From Acidovorax sp. T1 (GTDB taxonomy: Bacteria > Pseudomonadota > Gammaproteobacteria > Burkholderiales > Burkholderiaceae_C), in contig NZ_CP021648.1 in the NCBI RefSeq assembly GCF_002176815.1, positions 3,480,001 to 3,544,000 of the forward strand: 64,000 nucleotides of DNA. The letters are read 5' to 3'. Positions 34,954 through 43,781 of the stretch are shown in pieces. Both the position numbers and the translations under genes were made by a program. Below the pieces are notes generated by a model that saw nothing but the letters and a program-made list of their open reading frames with translations, had not been told where the DNA came from and did not search any database. Positions within the stretch are counted from its first letter, which is position 1. Each line of letters starts with the position of its first letter.

Positions 34954-35394
34954 TCAGCAACCCCCGTGCACCCGGCAGGCAGGGACGATCCGGCCGCTGG
35001 AGTCGCGCCACTGGATCTGGTCAACATCGGGCGCTGGCGCGGGTGCCTCGGCAGGCATATCGGGGGCCGCTGCAGGCCGCTGCGGGTCATGCAGCACGGT
35101 CGATGTGCCCACGCTTGCCCCAACGCGGGCGCCACCCACGCCGGTGGATGCGCCTACGCCCGCACCGCCCACCACCTGCCCGCGCTGGTTGACTCCGACA
35201 CCCACGCCCACCGGCCCTGCGCCCGCACTCACGCCGGCGCTGACCCCGCCACTACCCACCCCCACGCCCACAGACACCGGGCCGACGGGGATGCCAATGC
35301 CAACGCCCCCACCCACCGCCCCGCAGCCAGCCAGCAAGGCGGCCTGCGCCAGGGCCATTGCGACACGGGGCATTGCGTGGGACACGGTCAGCAT
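34954..35394 (-). CDS. Gly/Val-rich small lipoprotein, function unknown
   Basis: 146 residues. A signal peptide ends in the lipobox LLAGC (Cys at about 25), predicting a lipid-anchored envelope protein. A long low-complexity stretch follows, of alternating Gly-Val with Pro/Ser (GVGIGIPVGPVSVGVGVG type), then an Ala/Pro-rich stretch and a conserved-looking end, VDQIQWRDSSGRIVPACRVHGGC, with two further Cys. The start may be the internal ATG at MPRVAMALA (35373). It begins 23 bp after htpG on the same strand. Such glycine-rich lipoproteins occur in related species without known role. Confidence 0.65.
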   Translation of the reverse strand: MLTVSHAMPRVAMALAQAALLAGCGAVGGGVGIGIPVGPVSVGVGVGSGGVSAGVSAGAGPVGVGVGVNQRGQVVGGAGVGASTGVGGARVGASVGTSTVLHDPQRPAAAPDMPAEAPAPAPDVDQIQWRDSSGRIVPACRVHGGC

Positions 35395-35417
35395 GGCCAG
35401 GCTTTGCGCAGTGCTGC

Positions 35418-37391
35418 TTACGCCAGCAGCGCATTCACCCGCTTGACGTAAGCGGCCGGGTCTTCGGGCAGGCCGCCTTCGGCCAGCAGGGCCTGGTCAA
35501 ACAGGATGTGGGCCAGGTCGTGGAAGTGCACGCTGCCGTCCAGCTTTTTCACCAGCGGGTGCTCGGCATTCACCTCCAGCACGGGCTTGGTCTCGGGCGC
35601 CTGCTGGCCGGCCTGCTTGAGCATGCGGGCCAGTTGGGTGCTCATGCCGTCGTCCTGCACCACCAGACAGGCGGGCGAATCGACCAGGCGGGTGGTCACG
35701 CGCACGTCCTCGGCCTTGTCCTTCAGCGCTTCTTTCAGCTTGGCCAACACGGGCTTGAAGGCCTCGGCGGCTTCTTCCGCCGCCTTCTTTTCGGCCTCGT
35801 CTTGCAGCTTGCCCAGGTCCACCGCGCCCTTGGCCACGCTCTGCAGCGGGGTGCCGTCAAATTCGTGCAGGTAGTTCAGCGCCCACTCGTCCACGCGGTC
35901 GGTCATCAGCAGCACTTCGATGCCCTTCTTCTTGAAGACTTCAAGCTGCGGGCTGTTCTTGGCAGCGGCCAGGGTGTCGGCGGTGATGTAGTAAATCGCC
36001 TCCTGGCCTTCTTTCATGCGCGCCTTGTAGTCGGCAAAGCCCACCGTCACAGCGTCGCTGGTGGTGGATGCAAAACGCAGCAGCTTGGCCAGGCGCTCGC
36101 GGTTGCCAAAGTCTTCGCCCAGGCCTTCCTTGAGCACGGCGCCAAACTCGCTGTAGAACGCGGTGTACTTGCCTTCCTTGGCCTTGTCGTCGGCGTCCAC
36201 CACATCGGTCACACCGTCAGCGCCCGCAGCAGTGTCGTGCTTGTCGTGTTTGGCCAGGTCTTCGAGCATGCTGAGCACGCGCTTGGTGCTGCCTTCGCGG
36301 ATGGCGCGCACATCGCGGCTTTCCTGCAGCAGCTCGCGGCTCACGTTCAGGGGCAGGTCGGCCGAGTCGATCACGCCCTTCACAAAGCGCAGGTAGCTGG
36401 GCATCAGCGCCTCGGCGTCGTCCATGATGAAGACGCGCTTGACATACAGCTTCACACCGGCCTTCTTGTCGCGGTTCCACAGGTCGAACGGCGCCTTGGC
36501 GGGGATGTACAAGAGCTGCGTGTATTCGGTGTTGCCCTCGACGCGGTTGTGCGCCCAGGTCAGCGGTGCCTCGTGGTCGTGGCTGATGGTCTTGTAGAAC
36601 TCGGCGTATTGCTCGTCGGTGATGTCCTTCTTGGGGCGCGTCCACAGGGCGCTGGCCTTGTTGATGGTTTCCCACTCGCCGGTCTTGACCATGCCGCCGG
36701 GCTGGCGGCCGCCGTTTTCGTCGCCGGGGGTGATCAGCTCGCCGTCTTTCCACTCTTCCTTTTCCATCAGGATGGGCAGGCTGATGTGGTCGGAATACTT
36801 GGCAATGACCTGCTTGAGCTTCCAGGCGTTGAGGTATTCCTCGGCGTCATCGCGCAGGTGCAGGATGACGCTGGTGCCACGCGCGGGGCGGGTGATGGTT
36901 TCGACCTCGAAATCGCCGCTGCCGCCACTGGTCCAGCGCACGCCTTCCTCAGCCTTCAGGCCCGCGCGGCGCGACTCGACGGTGATCTTGTCGGCCACGA
37001 TGAAGCCCGAGTAAAAGCCCACGCCAAACTGGCCGATGAGCTGCGCGTCCTGCTTCTGATCGCCCGAGAGCTTGCCCATGAAGTCTTTGGTGCCGCTCTT
37101 GGCAATGGTGCCCAGGTGGTCGATGGCCTCCTGCTCGCTCATGCCAATGCCGTTGTCGGTGATGGTGAGCGTCTTTGCGGCCTTGTCAAACGTCACGCGC
37201 ACTTCGAGGTTGGGGGCGTCCTCGTACAGCGCGTTGTTGTTCAGCGCCTCGAAGCGCAGCTTGTCGCAGGCGTCCGACGCATTGGAGACCAGTTCGCGCA
37301 GGAAGATTTCCTGGTTGGAATAGAGCGAATGGGTGACCAGATGCAGCAGTTGGGCAACTTCGGCCTGAAACGACAGGGTTTGTTTGCTCAT
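35418..37391 (-). CDS. htpG: Molecular chaperone HtpG (Hsp90)
   Basis: 657 residues. GHKL ATPase domain: [63 protein letters not shown], and GTSVILHL. The middle domain carries the catalytic Arg region ([26 protein letters not shown]), then the C-terminal dimerisation domain. It is an ATP-driven cytoplasmic chaperone acting with DnaK. The start at 37391 ([16 protein letters not shown]) is family-typical; the open frame extends 16 codons upstream. A sigma-32-like promoter lies about 85-110 bp upstream. Confidence 0.97.
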   Translation of the reverse strand: MSKQTLSFQAEVAQLLHLVTHSLYSNQEIFLRELVSNASDACDKLRFEALNNNALYEDAPNLEVRVTFDKAAKTLTITDNGIGMSEQEAIDHLGTIAKSGTKDFMGKLSGDQKQDAQLIGQFGVGFYSGFIVADKITVESRRAGLKAEEGVRWTSGGSGDFEVETITRPARGTSVILHLRDDAEEYLNAWKLKQVIAKYSDHISLPILMEKEEWKDGELITPGDENGGRQPGGMVKTGEWETINKASALWTRPKKDITDEQYAEFYKTISHDHEAPLTWAHNRVEGNTEYTQLLYIPAKAPFDLWNRDKKAGVKLYVKRVFIMDDAEALMPSYLRFVKGVIDSADLPLNVSRELLQESRDVRAIREGSTKRVLSMLEDLAKHDKHDTAAGADGVTDVVDADDKAKEGKYTAFYSEFGAVLKEGLGEDFGNRERLAKLLRFASTTSDAVTVGFADYKARMKEGQEAIYYITADTLAAAKNSPQLEVFKKKGIEVLLMTDRVDEWALNYLHEFDGTPLQSVAKGAVDLGKLQDEAEKKAAEEAAEAFKPVLAKLKEALKDKAEDVRVTTRLVDSPACLVVQDDGMSTQLARMLKQAGQQAPETKPVLEVNAEHPLVKKLDGSVHFHDLAHILFDQALLAEGGLPEDPAAYVKRVNALLA

Positions 37392-37472
37392 GGGAATGTT
37401 TCTCGCGTTGGAATCAATGAAATATGCGCGGCAGGGCACAAATGCACCGCTGCCGATACCGGCTGCCGGCAG

Positions 37473-37498
37473 TTGTGGGCGGGTTGGGGAGTTTCAAG
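37473..37498 (-). promoter_or_regulatory. Sigma-32-like heat-shock promoter of htpG
   Basis: On the minus strand CTTGAAA (37498-37492) is followed after 12 bp by CCCACAA (37479-37473), close to the sigma-32 consensus CTTGAAA-N11-16-CCCATNT. It lies about 85 bp before the htpG ATG. Confidence 0.5.
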
Positions 37499-37529
37499 CC
37501 CCCACGGTGATCTGCGAGCCAGCGAGGTC

Positions 37530-38657
37530 TCAGAACCGCTCGCCCGGCGCCAGGTAGCGCCACTGGCCCACCGGCAAATTGCCCAGGGTCACGCGGCCGA
37601 TGCGGATACGCTTGAGTCCCACCACCTTGAGGCCCACCAGTTCGCACATGCGGCGGATCTGGCGTTTCTTGCCCTCGGTCAGCACAAAGCGCAGCTGCTC
37701 GGGGTTTTGCCAATCGACCTTGGCGGGCTTGAGCGGCTCACCGTCCAGGCTCAGGCCATGGCGCAGGCGTTCCAGCAACTCGGGCGGAAACACGGCCTGC
37801 ACATTGGTACTGACAGGATCGCGCTCGTCAATTTCCTGCAGCGGCGCGGAGCGCTCACTGGGATGGCGTGGCGCCGCCTGACCCGGTGCCTGGTAGACCA
37901 CACGCACCAGATATTCCTTGTCGACCGTGGAGTCCTCGCCAATCAGCTGGCGCGCCACGCGGCCGTCCTGGGTGAGCACCAGCAGGCCCACCGAGTCGAT
38001 ATCGAGCCGCCCCGCGGGCGCCAGCCCGCGCAGTTGCGGCGGCGAAAACCGATTGCGGCTGGGGTCATCGCGCCAGTGGGTGCGGGGGTTGATGAGCGCC
38101 ACGGCGGGCGTGTGGCCATCCTCGGCCTGGCCGCTCACGTAGCCGATGGGCTTGTTCAGCAGGATGGTGACGCGCTGCTCCTGAAAGCCCTGCGCCACCT
38201 TGTCCACCTCGATGCGGTCCAGGGGCGTGACCTGCAGCCCCATGGGCGCGACCTCGCCATTGACCTTGACCCAGCCCTGGGCGATCCAGTCGTCGGCCTC
38301 GCGGCGCGAGCACAGGCCCAGCTCGGCCATGCGCTTGTTCAGGCGGGAGGTGCCTGAGTTTCCCGCCGTTCCCGCCGCTGCGGTGGCGGGCACCAGCTTG
38401 GGCGGCGCCTGACGCACCGGGACGACATAGGGCGCGCCCGACGACGTACGGTAGCCCGTGGGCGGAGGGGTTCGTGAGGGCCGCTCCGGTGCCGCACCGC
38501 GCCGGGCAGCAGACGGGGCTGGAGGTGCCGGTTTGGACGTCACGGCAGGGCGGCGCAGCACCGGACGGGGCGCGGGCACTGGGGACGCAGCGCCACCGGG
38601 CGCGCAGGCAGGGGCCGCAGCAGGGCCGGAAGGCGGGCGGGAACTGGAAGATGTCAT
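37530..38657 (-). CDS. 23S rRNA pseudouridine synthase (RluF/RluB, RsuA family)
   Basis: 375 residues. The first about 100 are a Pro/Ala/Arg-rich unstructured lead. An S4 RNA-binding domain follows ([34 protein letters not shown]), then the catalytic domain with [12 protein letters not shown] and the catalytic Asp in [28 protein letters not shown], and the RsuA-family end [42 protein letters not shown]. The GRLDIDS form and tail favour RluF (uridine 2604) over RluB, but the sequence alone does not settle it. Start 38657, MTSSSSRP. Confidence 0.88.
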   Translation of the reverse strand: MTSSSSRPPSGPAAAPACAPGGAASPVPAPRPVLRRPAVTSKPAPPAPSAARRGAAPERPSRTPPPTGYRTSSGAPYVVPVRQAPPKLVPATAAAGTAGNSGTSRLNKRMAELGLCSRREADDWIAQGWVKVNGEVAPMGLQVTPLDRIEVDKVAQGFQEQRVTILLNKPIGYVSGQAEDGHTPAVALINPRTHWRDDPSRNRFSPPQLRGLAPAGRLDIDSVGLLVLTQDGRVARQLIGEDSTVDKEYLVRVVYQAPGQAAPRHPSERSAPLQEIDERDPVSTNVQAVFPPELLERLRHGLSLDGEPLKPAKVDWQNPEQLRFVLTEGKKRQIRRMCELVGLKVVGLKRIRIGRVTLGNLPVGQWRYLAPGERF

Positions 38658-38734
38658 TGCGGGTATTTTCGCCTGCGGGGCGACAAGCCCCTGCATCGGG
38701 GGGCGCGAGGGCCCGAAAAGAACAGAAAAAGAGC

Positions 38735-41068
38735 TTACCCCTGGCGCGCCTGCCAGGCCAGAAAATCATCCACCGGCAAGGGCCGCGCAATGTGATAACC
38801 CTGCGCCTCGTCGCACGCCAGGGTGCGCAGGCGCTCCAGAATGGCGGCGGTTTCCACCCCTTCTGCCACCACCGTGAGGCCCAGGTTGTGCGCCAGGTCG
38901 ATGGTGGAGCGCACGATCATGGCGTCGTCCTCGCCCGCCTGCATACCCATCACGAACGACTTGTCGATCTTGAGCTCGTCCACCGGCAGGCGCCGGAGGT
39001 AGGCCAGCGACGAATAACCCGTGCCGAAATCGTCGATGGAGAGCTTGAACCCCTGCTGCGACAGGCGGTTGAGCATGGCCTCGGCGCGCTGGGGGTCGTC
39101 CATGATGGCGCTTTCGGTGATCTCCAGGCAAAAGGCGCTGGCCTGCACGCCGTGGCGGGCCAGGATGGCCGCCAGCCGCGTGCTGAGCTCGGGGTCCAGC
39201 AAATCGCGTGTGGACAGGTTGACCGACACGCGCAGCGGCAGGTGCCGCGCCTCTTGCGAAGCCAGCAGGCGGGCCACCTCCTCGAATATCCACAGCGTGA
39301 GCTGGCGCACAAACCCCGTCTGCTCGGCAAACGGAATGAAATGCATGGGCGCAACCAGCCCCCGCTGCGGATGCTGCCAGCGCACCAGCGCCTCGGCCGC
39401 CAGCCCTGGTTGGCCGTGCAGCGCCAGCTTAGGCTGCAGGTACAGGCGCAATTCGTTGTGCTCTACCGCCCGGCGCAGCTCGGTCAGCAACGACAGGGTC
39501 TGGGCGCTCGCCAGATCAAGGGCGGGGTCGTAGCGCAGCGCCCCGCTGAGCTGGCGCTTGGCGGCATACATGGCGATCTCGGAACGGCTGAGCAGGGTGT
39601 CGGCATCGTCGGCATCGCCAGGCCAGCAGGCAATGCCGATGCCGGCGCTCAGGTCAACGCTCTGGTCCTCGAACACCAGCGGTTCTTCGAACGACTGGTG
39701 GATGCGGCGCGCCAGCTCGTGGGCCGCCGGGGCATCGGCACCTTGCAGCAGCACGGCGAACTCGTTGCCGCCCATGCGGGCCACCATGTCCTGGGGCGCG
39801 CCCACCTGTTCGCGCAGGCGGGCGGCCACCGCCTGCAACAGCCGGTCACCAAAGGCATAGCCGAGCACGTCGTTCACATGCTTGAAACGGTCAAGGTCCA
39901 GCGTCAGCACGGCCAGCGGTTGGACCGCCCCGGCATGGCCGGAGGTGGCCGTCAGCACGGCTTCCCGAAAGCGCTCGCGGTTGGGGAGCCCTGTGAGGCG
40001 GTCCCAATAAGCCAGCCGCCGGATCTCGCTTTGCTGCGCGCCGATATCCACGCGCATCTTGTCAAAGGAACGCGCCAGGTTGCCGATTTCATCGGCGCGG
40101 TCCAAATGTTCCAGTGGCACGTCGTACTCCCCGCGCGAGAGCCGCCGCGTGGCGGCCAGCAACGAGCGCAGGGGGGTCGTCACACGCTGCGCCATCACGC
40201 CGTTGCCCATCGCGAACAGCAGCACACCGGCCACTGTGATGAAGGCCAGCAACACCTGCAGCTGCCGATACGGCGCCACAACCTCGTCCACAGAGCGCAG
40301 CAGCAGCGCCTGCACCTCGCCCCCCACTGTGTCCAGCGGGCTGACGCGCGCCAGCAGAACGCCCTGGCCCGTATCGAGTTCGCCCGTGGGGTTACCGCTG
40401 CGGCGCAGCAGGGCCAGCGGCTCGGCGGGCAAGGTGCTGACCGGCACGGACAGCCTGCCATCCGATGCTTTCACCAGCAAGGCCACATGCACCGACAGCA
40501 GCTGGCGCATTTCGTCGGCCAGGCTCTGGCTGACGGGGAACCCCATCAACACCCAGCCGATGACCACCGGCGCCCGCATGGGCACCATGACGAACTGGTA
40601 GGGCATGCCCCCGATCACGGCGATGCGGCTGCCCTGCGGCTGGCTGGCCAGCAGCGGCGCCACCTGCTGCACGGCGGCCTGGAAATCGCCGGCACCGGCG
40701 GGTGTGCTCAGCGAGCGCAGGCGCAGCCCGGTGTCGAGCAGCGCGGTGACCTCGGCACCGATCCGGCTGCCATGGTTCTCCAGCACCGACTGGATGGTTT
40801 CCTCGTCACCGGAGTTCACGGCAGACCGGAACCCGTAATCGGCCGCCAGCAAGGCCGAGCCCTGGCGCAGCCTGTCGGCGTTCTGCTCGAGCAACCGCCG
40901 CCAGACGTTCTCGTCGGTGTCCAGGGCCCGTGCAATCTGGCCGCGGGCGTTGCGGTCGATGGTGGCGCGCACCACGGCGAACCCGGCGGCCTGCACCACC
41001 AAGAGCAGCAGCAGCGACATGCCGACCAGCCGCACGATCAGGCTCCGCCGAAGCACCGCCAGTTTCAA
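38735..41068 (-). CDS. Membrane GGDEF-EAL protein with degenerate GGNEF, likely c-di-GMP phosphodiesterase
   Basis: 777 residues starting at a TTG that overlaps the upstream TGA (TTGA). Layout: helix 1 ([24 protein letters not shown]), a periplasmic sensor of about 230 residues, helix 2 ([15 protein letters not shown]), HAMP ([33 protein letters not shown]), GGDEF domain ([14 protein letters not shown], but signature [11 protein letters not shown] with Asn for Asp), and EAL domain ([48 protein letters not shown]) with its metal residues intact. The protein therefore probably hydrolyses c-di-GMP. It is the last gene of an operon with a cupredoxin and a DUF4394 lipoprotein. Confidence 0.88.
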   Translation of the reverse strand: MKLAVLRRSLIVRLVGMSLLLLLVVQAAGFAVVRATIDRNARGQIARALDTDENVWRRLLEQNADRLRQGSALLAADYGFRSAVNSGDEETIQSVLENHGSRIGAEVTALLDTGLRLRSLSTPAGAGDFQAAVQQVAPLLASQPQGSRIAVIGGMPYQFVMVPMRAPVVIGWVLMGFPVSQSLADEMRQLLSVHVALLVKASDGRLSVPVSTLPAEPLALLRRSGNPTGELDTGQGVLLARVSPLDTVGGEVQALLLRSVDEVVAPYRQLQVLLAFITVAGVLLFAMGNGVMAQRVTTPLRSLLAATRRLSRGEYDVPLEHLDRADEIGNLARSFDKMRVDIGAQQSEIRRLAYWDRLTGLPNRERFREAVLTATSGHAGAVQPLAVLTLDLDRFKHVNDVLGYAFGDRLLQAVAARLREQVGAPQDMVARMGGNEFAVLLQGADAPAAHELARRIHQSFEEPLVFEDQSVDLSAGIGIACWPGDADDADTLLSRSEIAMYAAKRQLSGALRYDPALDLASAQTLSLLTELRRAVEHNELRLYLQPKLALHGQPGLAAEALVRWQHPQRGLVAPMHFIPFAEQTGFVRQLTLWIFEEVARLLASQEARHLPLRVSVNLSTRDLLDPELSTRLAAILARHGVQASAFCLEITESAIMDDPQRAEAMLNRLSQQGFKLSIDDFGTGYSSLAYLRRLPVDELKIDKSFVMGMQAGEDDAMIVRSTIDLAHNLGLTVVAEGVETAAILERLRTLACDEAQGYHIARPLPVDDFLAWQARQG

Positions 41069-41718
41069 GGCTGCAACCCCGGCATGCGCACCGTCACCGC
41101 GACCGCACCGGTGGCCGGCACGCTCAGCTCCTGCTCGAGCGCGGGCGCGCCCACGGACAGGCGGGCATGCCATGTGCGCAGCCGGTAGCTGCCCGCCGGC
41201 ACGTTGTCGATCTGCGCCTTGCCCGTGGTCGCGAGGGTCTGGGCGTAATAGGGGGTGTCCACGACGAGGATCCAGCCCACCATCTGGTCGTGGATGTTGC
41301 AGCCCAGCACCACCACGCCGGGCTGGTCGAACAGCACGGGGTTGGCAGGGGTGCCGGTGTAGAGCTTGAGCTCGAACTTCTTGGCCGGCGAGAACGAATA
41401 CACATGGTGGCGCACCGTGTCGTGGTTGGGAAAGCGCACCTCGGACCCCACCGGCAGCACCAGCACATCGGGCAGGAACTGCTTTTTCTGCTGCGCCATC
41501 TCCAGCCCGGTCAAGGGCCGCACCTGGCGGCGCGCCTGGGCCGACTCCAGAAACACCGCGGCATCGCCCAGGGGCTTGCCGGCCGCGTCCTGCACCTCGA
41601 TCTGCACGGTGGTGGCCTGCGCGCCCGCCGCAAGACAGAGCGACAAGCCGAGCGCCAGGGGCCGCATCGCGCGCAGCGCGGCGCTGCGCCCCGTTAGTCC
41701 CGTCGCGCGCCAGCTCAT
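41065..41718 (-). CDS. Exported cupredoxin-like protein (methylamine-utilization type)
   Basis: 217 residues with a signal peptide (MRPLALGLSLCLAAGAQA; the start may be the internal ATG at residue 18). The mature part begins TTVQIEVQDAAGKPLGDAAVFLE and contains blue-copper ligands in the right order: His in VRFPNHDTVRHHVYSFS, then Cys, His and Met in VVLGCNIHDQMVGWILV. A C-terminal beta domain follows. Proteins of this kind are often annotated as methylamine utilization proteins, but here there are no mau genes. It is coupled to both neighbours by 4-nt overlaps. Periplasmic electron carrier or copper/redox sensor input are both possible. Confidence 0.85.
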   Translation of the reverse strand: MSWRATGLTGRSAALRAMRPLALGLSLCLAAGAQATTVQIEVQDAAGKPLGDAAVFLESAQARRQVRPLTGLEMAQQKKQFLPDVLVLPVGSEVRFPNHDTVRHHVYSFSPAKKFELKLYTGTPANPVLFDQPGVVVLGCNIHDQMVGWILVVDTPYYAQTLATTGKAQIDNVPAGSYRLRTWHARLSVGAPALEQELSVPATGAVAVTVRMPGLQP

Positions 41719-42608
41719 GGCTCGATGGCCAGGCCAATCAGCGCACGGCCATCGCCCACCTGGCCGAGGTCGGTGGTCTGGCCCGTGGCCAGATCCACCC
41801 GGTGCAGGCGGGTGCGTGGCTCGGCCACCGTGCGCACCGCGATCAGGGGCGTGTTGGCCACGTCGGAAATATCGAAGGCCACATCGGTCAGGGGCCCCAG
41901 GCCCAGCGCCCCGACGGTGCGCAGCTGCCCGGTGTTGGGCGAGACCACGGGCGTCGCCCCCTCGCGCGAGCCCTGCATGACCAGGGTGCCCATTGCGCGG
42001 TCAATGGCGTAATTGGTGGTGATTTTTTCATCGCGGGTGTTGTAGGTGTAGGCGGCGCCGGCGATGTTGGGCATGCGGCCGAAATGCGGGTCGCCCGCCA
42101 CGTAGTGCAGCGCCCCATCGGGCTGCACGCCCTCGCGGGCGGGGTCACCGTCGACCTGGGCTCCGGTGTCCGGGTGCAGGCGCAGGTTGTGGCCGGACGG
42201 CATTACCACACGAATGCGGTCGACCGTCGGGTTGAAATCGAAACCGATCACCGCCCCGTCCAGCGGCAGCACGGCGGGCGCAGCCCCCACCGGGTTCAGC
42301 GCGCCATTGGCACGGTCCACCGTGTACAGGCGCCCCGAGCGGGACAACCCATACAGCACGCCACGGGCCACCCGGAAATCCATGCCAATCAGCGTGTCGC
42401 CCGGCGCCAGCCCGGTGACGGGCTTGCGCTCGATCACCCGGCGCGGCTGCGTGGCCACGAACCGGATCAGCTCCTGGGAGTCGGTGATGGCATAGACCAT
42501 CTCCTGCCCCGCACCGGTCTGTGGCTCGGCAACGCCGGCGCATCCCGCCAGCAGCACTGCGGCAGCAACCCAGGCCAGCAGGCGCTGGCGACAACGAAAC
42601 AAAGGCAT
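41715..42608 (-). CDS. DUF4394 lipoprotein
   Basis: 297 residues. The signal peptide ends with lipobox LLAGC (Cys about 22). The rest is a DUF4394 beta-propeller-like repeat: VYAITDSQELIRF, DTLIGMDFRVARGVLYGLSRSGRLYTVD, GFDFNPTVDRIRVVMPSGHNLRLHPDTG, AAYTYNTRD, and TDVAFDISDV. No catalytic role is known for this domain; it is commonly found exported. Start at 42608 (MPLFRCRQR). Its TGA overlaps the cupredoxin ATG, so the lipoprotein, cupredoxin and EAL protein are made together. Confidence 0.85.
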   Translation of the reverse strand: MPLFRCRQRLLAWVAAAVLLAGCAGVAEPQTGAGQEMVYAITDSQELIRFVATQPRRVIERKPVTGLAPGDTLIGMDFRVARGVLYGLSRSGRLYTVDRANGALNPVGAAPAVLPLDGAVIGFDFNPTVDRIRVVMPSGHNLRLHPDTGAQVDGDPAREGVQPDGALHYVAGDPHFGRMPNIAGAAYTYNTRDEKITTNYAIDRAMGTLVMQGSREGATPVVSPNTGQLRTVGALGLGPLTDVAFDISDVANTPLIAVRTVAEPRTRLHRVDLATGQTTDLGQVGDGRALIGLAIEP

Positions 42609-42702
42609 CAAACACTCCCACAGATGTAACGGGTTTATACCCGATGCCACCGGCCTTCGTGGCAATGCACTGCGCCGCACGGTCCGCGCCAGAAAATCAA
42701 AA

Positions 42703-42748
42703 ACAATAGCTGCTAGCGCTTATCCCATAAGCGCTACAGCACTATTTG
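42703..42748 (+). repeat. Small palindromic repeat family 1, copy 5
   Basis: ACAATAGCTGCTAGCGCTTA, loop TCCCAT, then AAGCGCTACAGCACTATTTG. It lies between the DUF4394 gene start and the end of the Crp/Fnr gene, a 260-bp gap that otherwise shows only a GC-rich tail. Confidence 0.85.
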
Positions 42749-42870
42749 ACACAAAATCAAGGCGCGCCACGGCCCGACCATGGCGGCCGCCCAGGCCACC
42801 AACAGGCCTTCTCATTTGTAACAGTGCGCGGGCGCCAGCGTGCCCGGCGCAACCGGCAGGGCGGCTACGC

Positions 42871-43593
42871 TCAACCCAGATTGCGCGCAAAGATGCTGGA
42901 GCGCAGGGCCGACACATCCAGCACCCTCAGCCCGCCATACTCGATGCGAATGGCCCCCTGCCGCTCCAGCGCAGCCAGCGCCTCGTTGACCCGCTGGCGC
43001 GACAGCCCCACCAGATACGCCAGCTCCTGCTGCGTGATGCGCAGCACCTCGCCCACGCCGGGGTACAGCACCGGGTTGAACAGCGAAGCCAGGCTGCGCG
43101 CCACCCGCACATCGGGGTTGTTCAACCGGTCGATCTCGCGCGCCGCAATGAACTGGGCCAGGCGCTCGTTGAGCTGGTTCATCACAAAGCGGTTGAACCC
43201 GATGGAATGGTCCAGCAGCCAGTGGAAGGTGTCGATCGGCAGCCCCGCCACCACGCTTTTGCGCAAGGCCTGGATGTTGTAGCGGTAAGGCTCGCGCTTG
43301 AGCGCCGTGCCCTCGCCAAACCAGCCGCCAGGTGGCACCCCAGTGAAGGTCATGGTCTGGCCCTGGGCGTTGTCGCTGCTCATCTTCAGCAGCCCCTCGA
43401 CCACGCCAAACCAGTAGGTCACCGGCCGCCCGACACGGCAGACAAAGTCGCCCGCCATCGCGTCGCCCACCAGCAGCGAGGCCACGGCGCGCTCGCGCTC
43501 GACGCTCTGCAGCGGGGCGAGCCACGGGATACCGCCCAGCTCCTCCCCGGTGGGCGGGCGGCGGCGCTGGTGCAGAGACAGATCGTGGGTCAT
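42871..43593 (-). CDS. Crp/Fnr-family transcriptional regulator
   Basis: 240 residues. The cyclic-nucleotide-binding-like beta barrel covers about 25-140 (GDFVCRVGRPVTYWFGVVEGLLKM, GGWFGEGTALKREPYRYNIQAL). A dimer helix follows, then an Fnr-type HTH (ITQQELAYLVGLSRQRVNEALAALERQGAIRIEYGGLRVLD). There is no N-terminal Fe-S cysteine cluster, and the cAMP-binding Arg/Glu pattern is not evident, so the effector is unknown. It is divergent from the acyl-CoA synthetase-liv operon, a likely target. Confidence 0.9.
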   Translation of the reverse strand: MTHDLSLHQRRRPPTGEELGGIPWLAPLQSVERERAVASLLVGDAMAGDFVCRVGRPVTYWFGVVEGLLKMSSDNAQGQTMTFTGVPPGGWFGEGTALKREPYRYNIQALRKSVVAGLPIDTFHWLLDHSIGFNRFVMNQLNERLAQFIAAREIDRLNNPDVRVARSLASLFNPVLYPGVGEVLRITQQELAYLVGLSRQRVNEALAALERQGAIRIEYGGLRVLDVSALRSSIFARNLG

Positions 43594-43740
43594 GCGCTGG
43601 CTTCAGGACGCGGAAAGATGAACGATGAAGAGGCGACCGCGGGCCAGCGGGGACCACTGGCGCGGCTGGCGCAAGACCGCCGCCTTACCCGATAGCCGGG
43701 GGCACTGAGGGTTCAACCCCATGAGGACTTTCCCGCAAAT

Positions 43741-43756
43741 TGTCGTCCGAAAGACA
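43741..43756. promoter_or_regulatory. TGTC-N8-GACA dyad before the acyl-CoA synthetase gene
   Basis: TGTCGTCCGAAAGACA forms a short dyad like Crp/Fnr half-sites, in the gap between the divergent Crp/Fnr gene and the synthetase ATG 26 bp downstream. Candidate operator only. Confidence 0.35.
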
Positions 43757-43781
43757 TAACAACGTCAAAGGCAGTCCTAGC

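Noticed and set aside
34660..35135. Minus and plus open frames near the IS66 remnant (for example 34660-34917)
   Set aside because: No recognisable transposase or other motif; only the C-terminal IS66 segment is supported.
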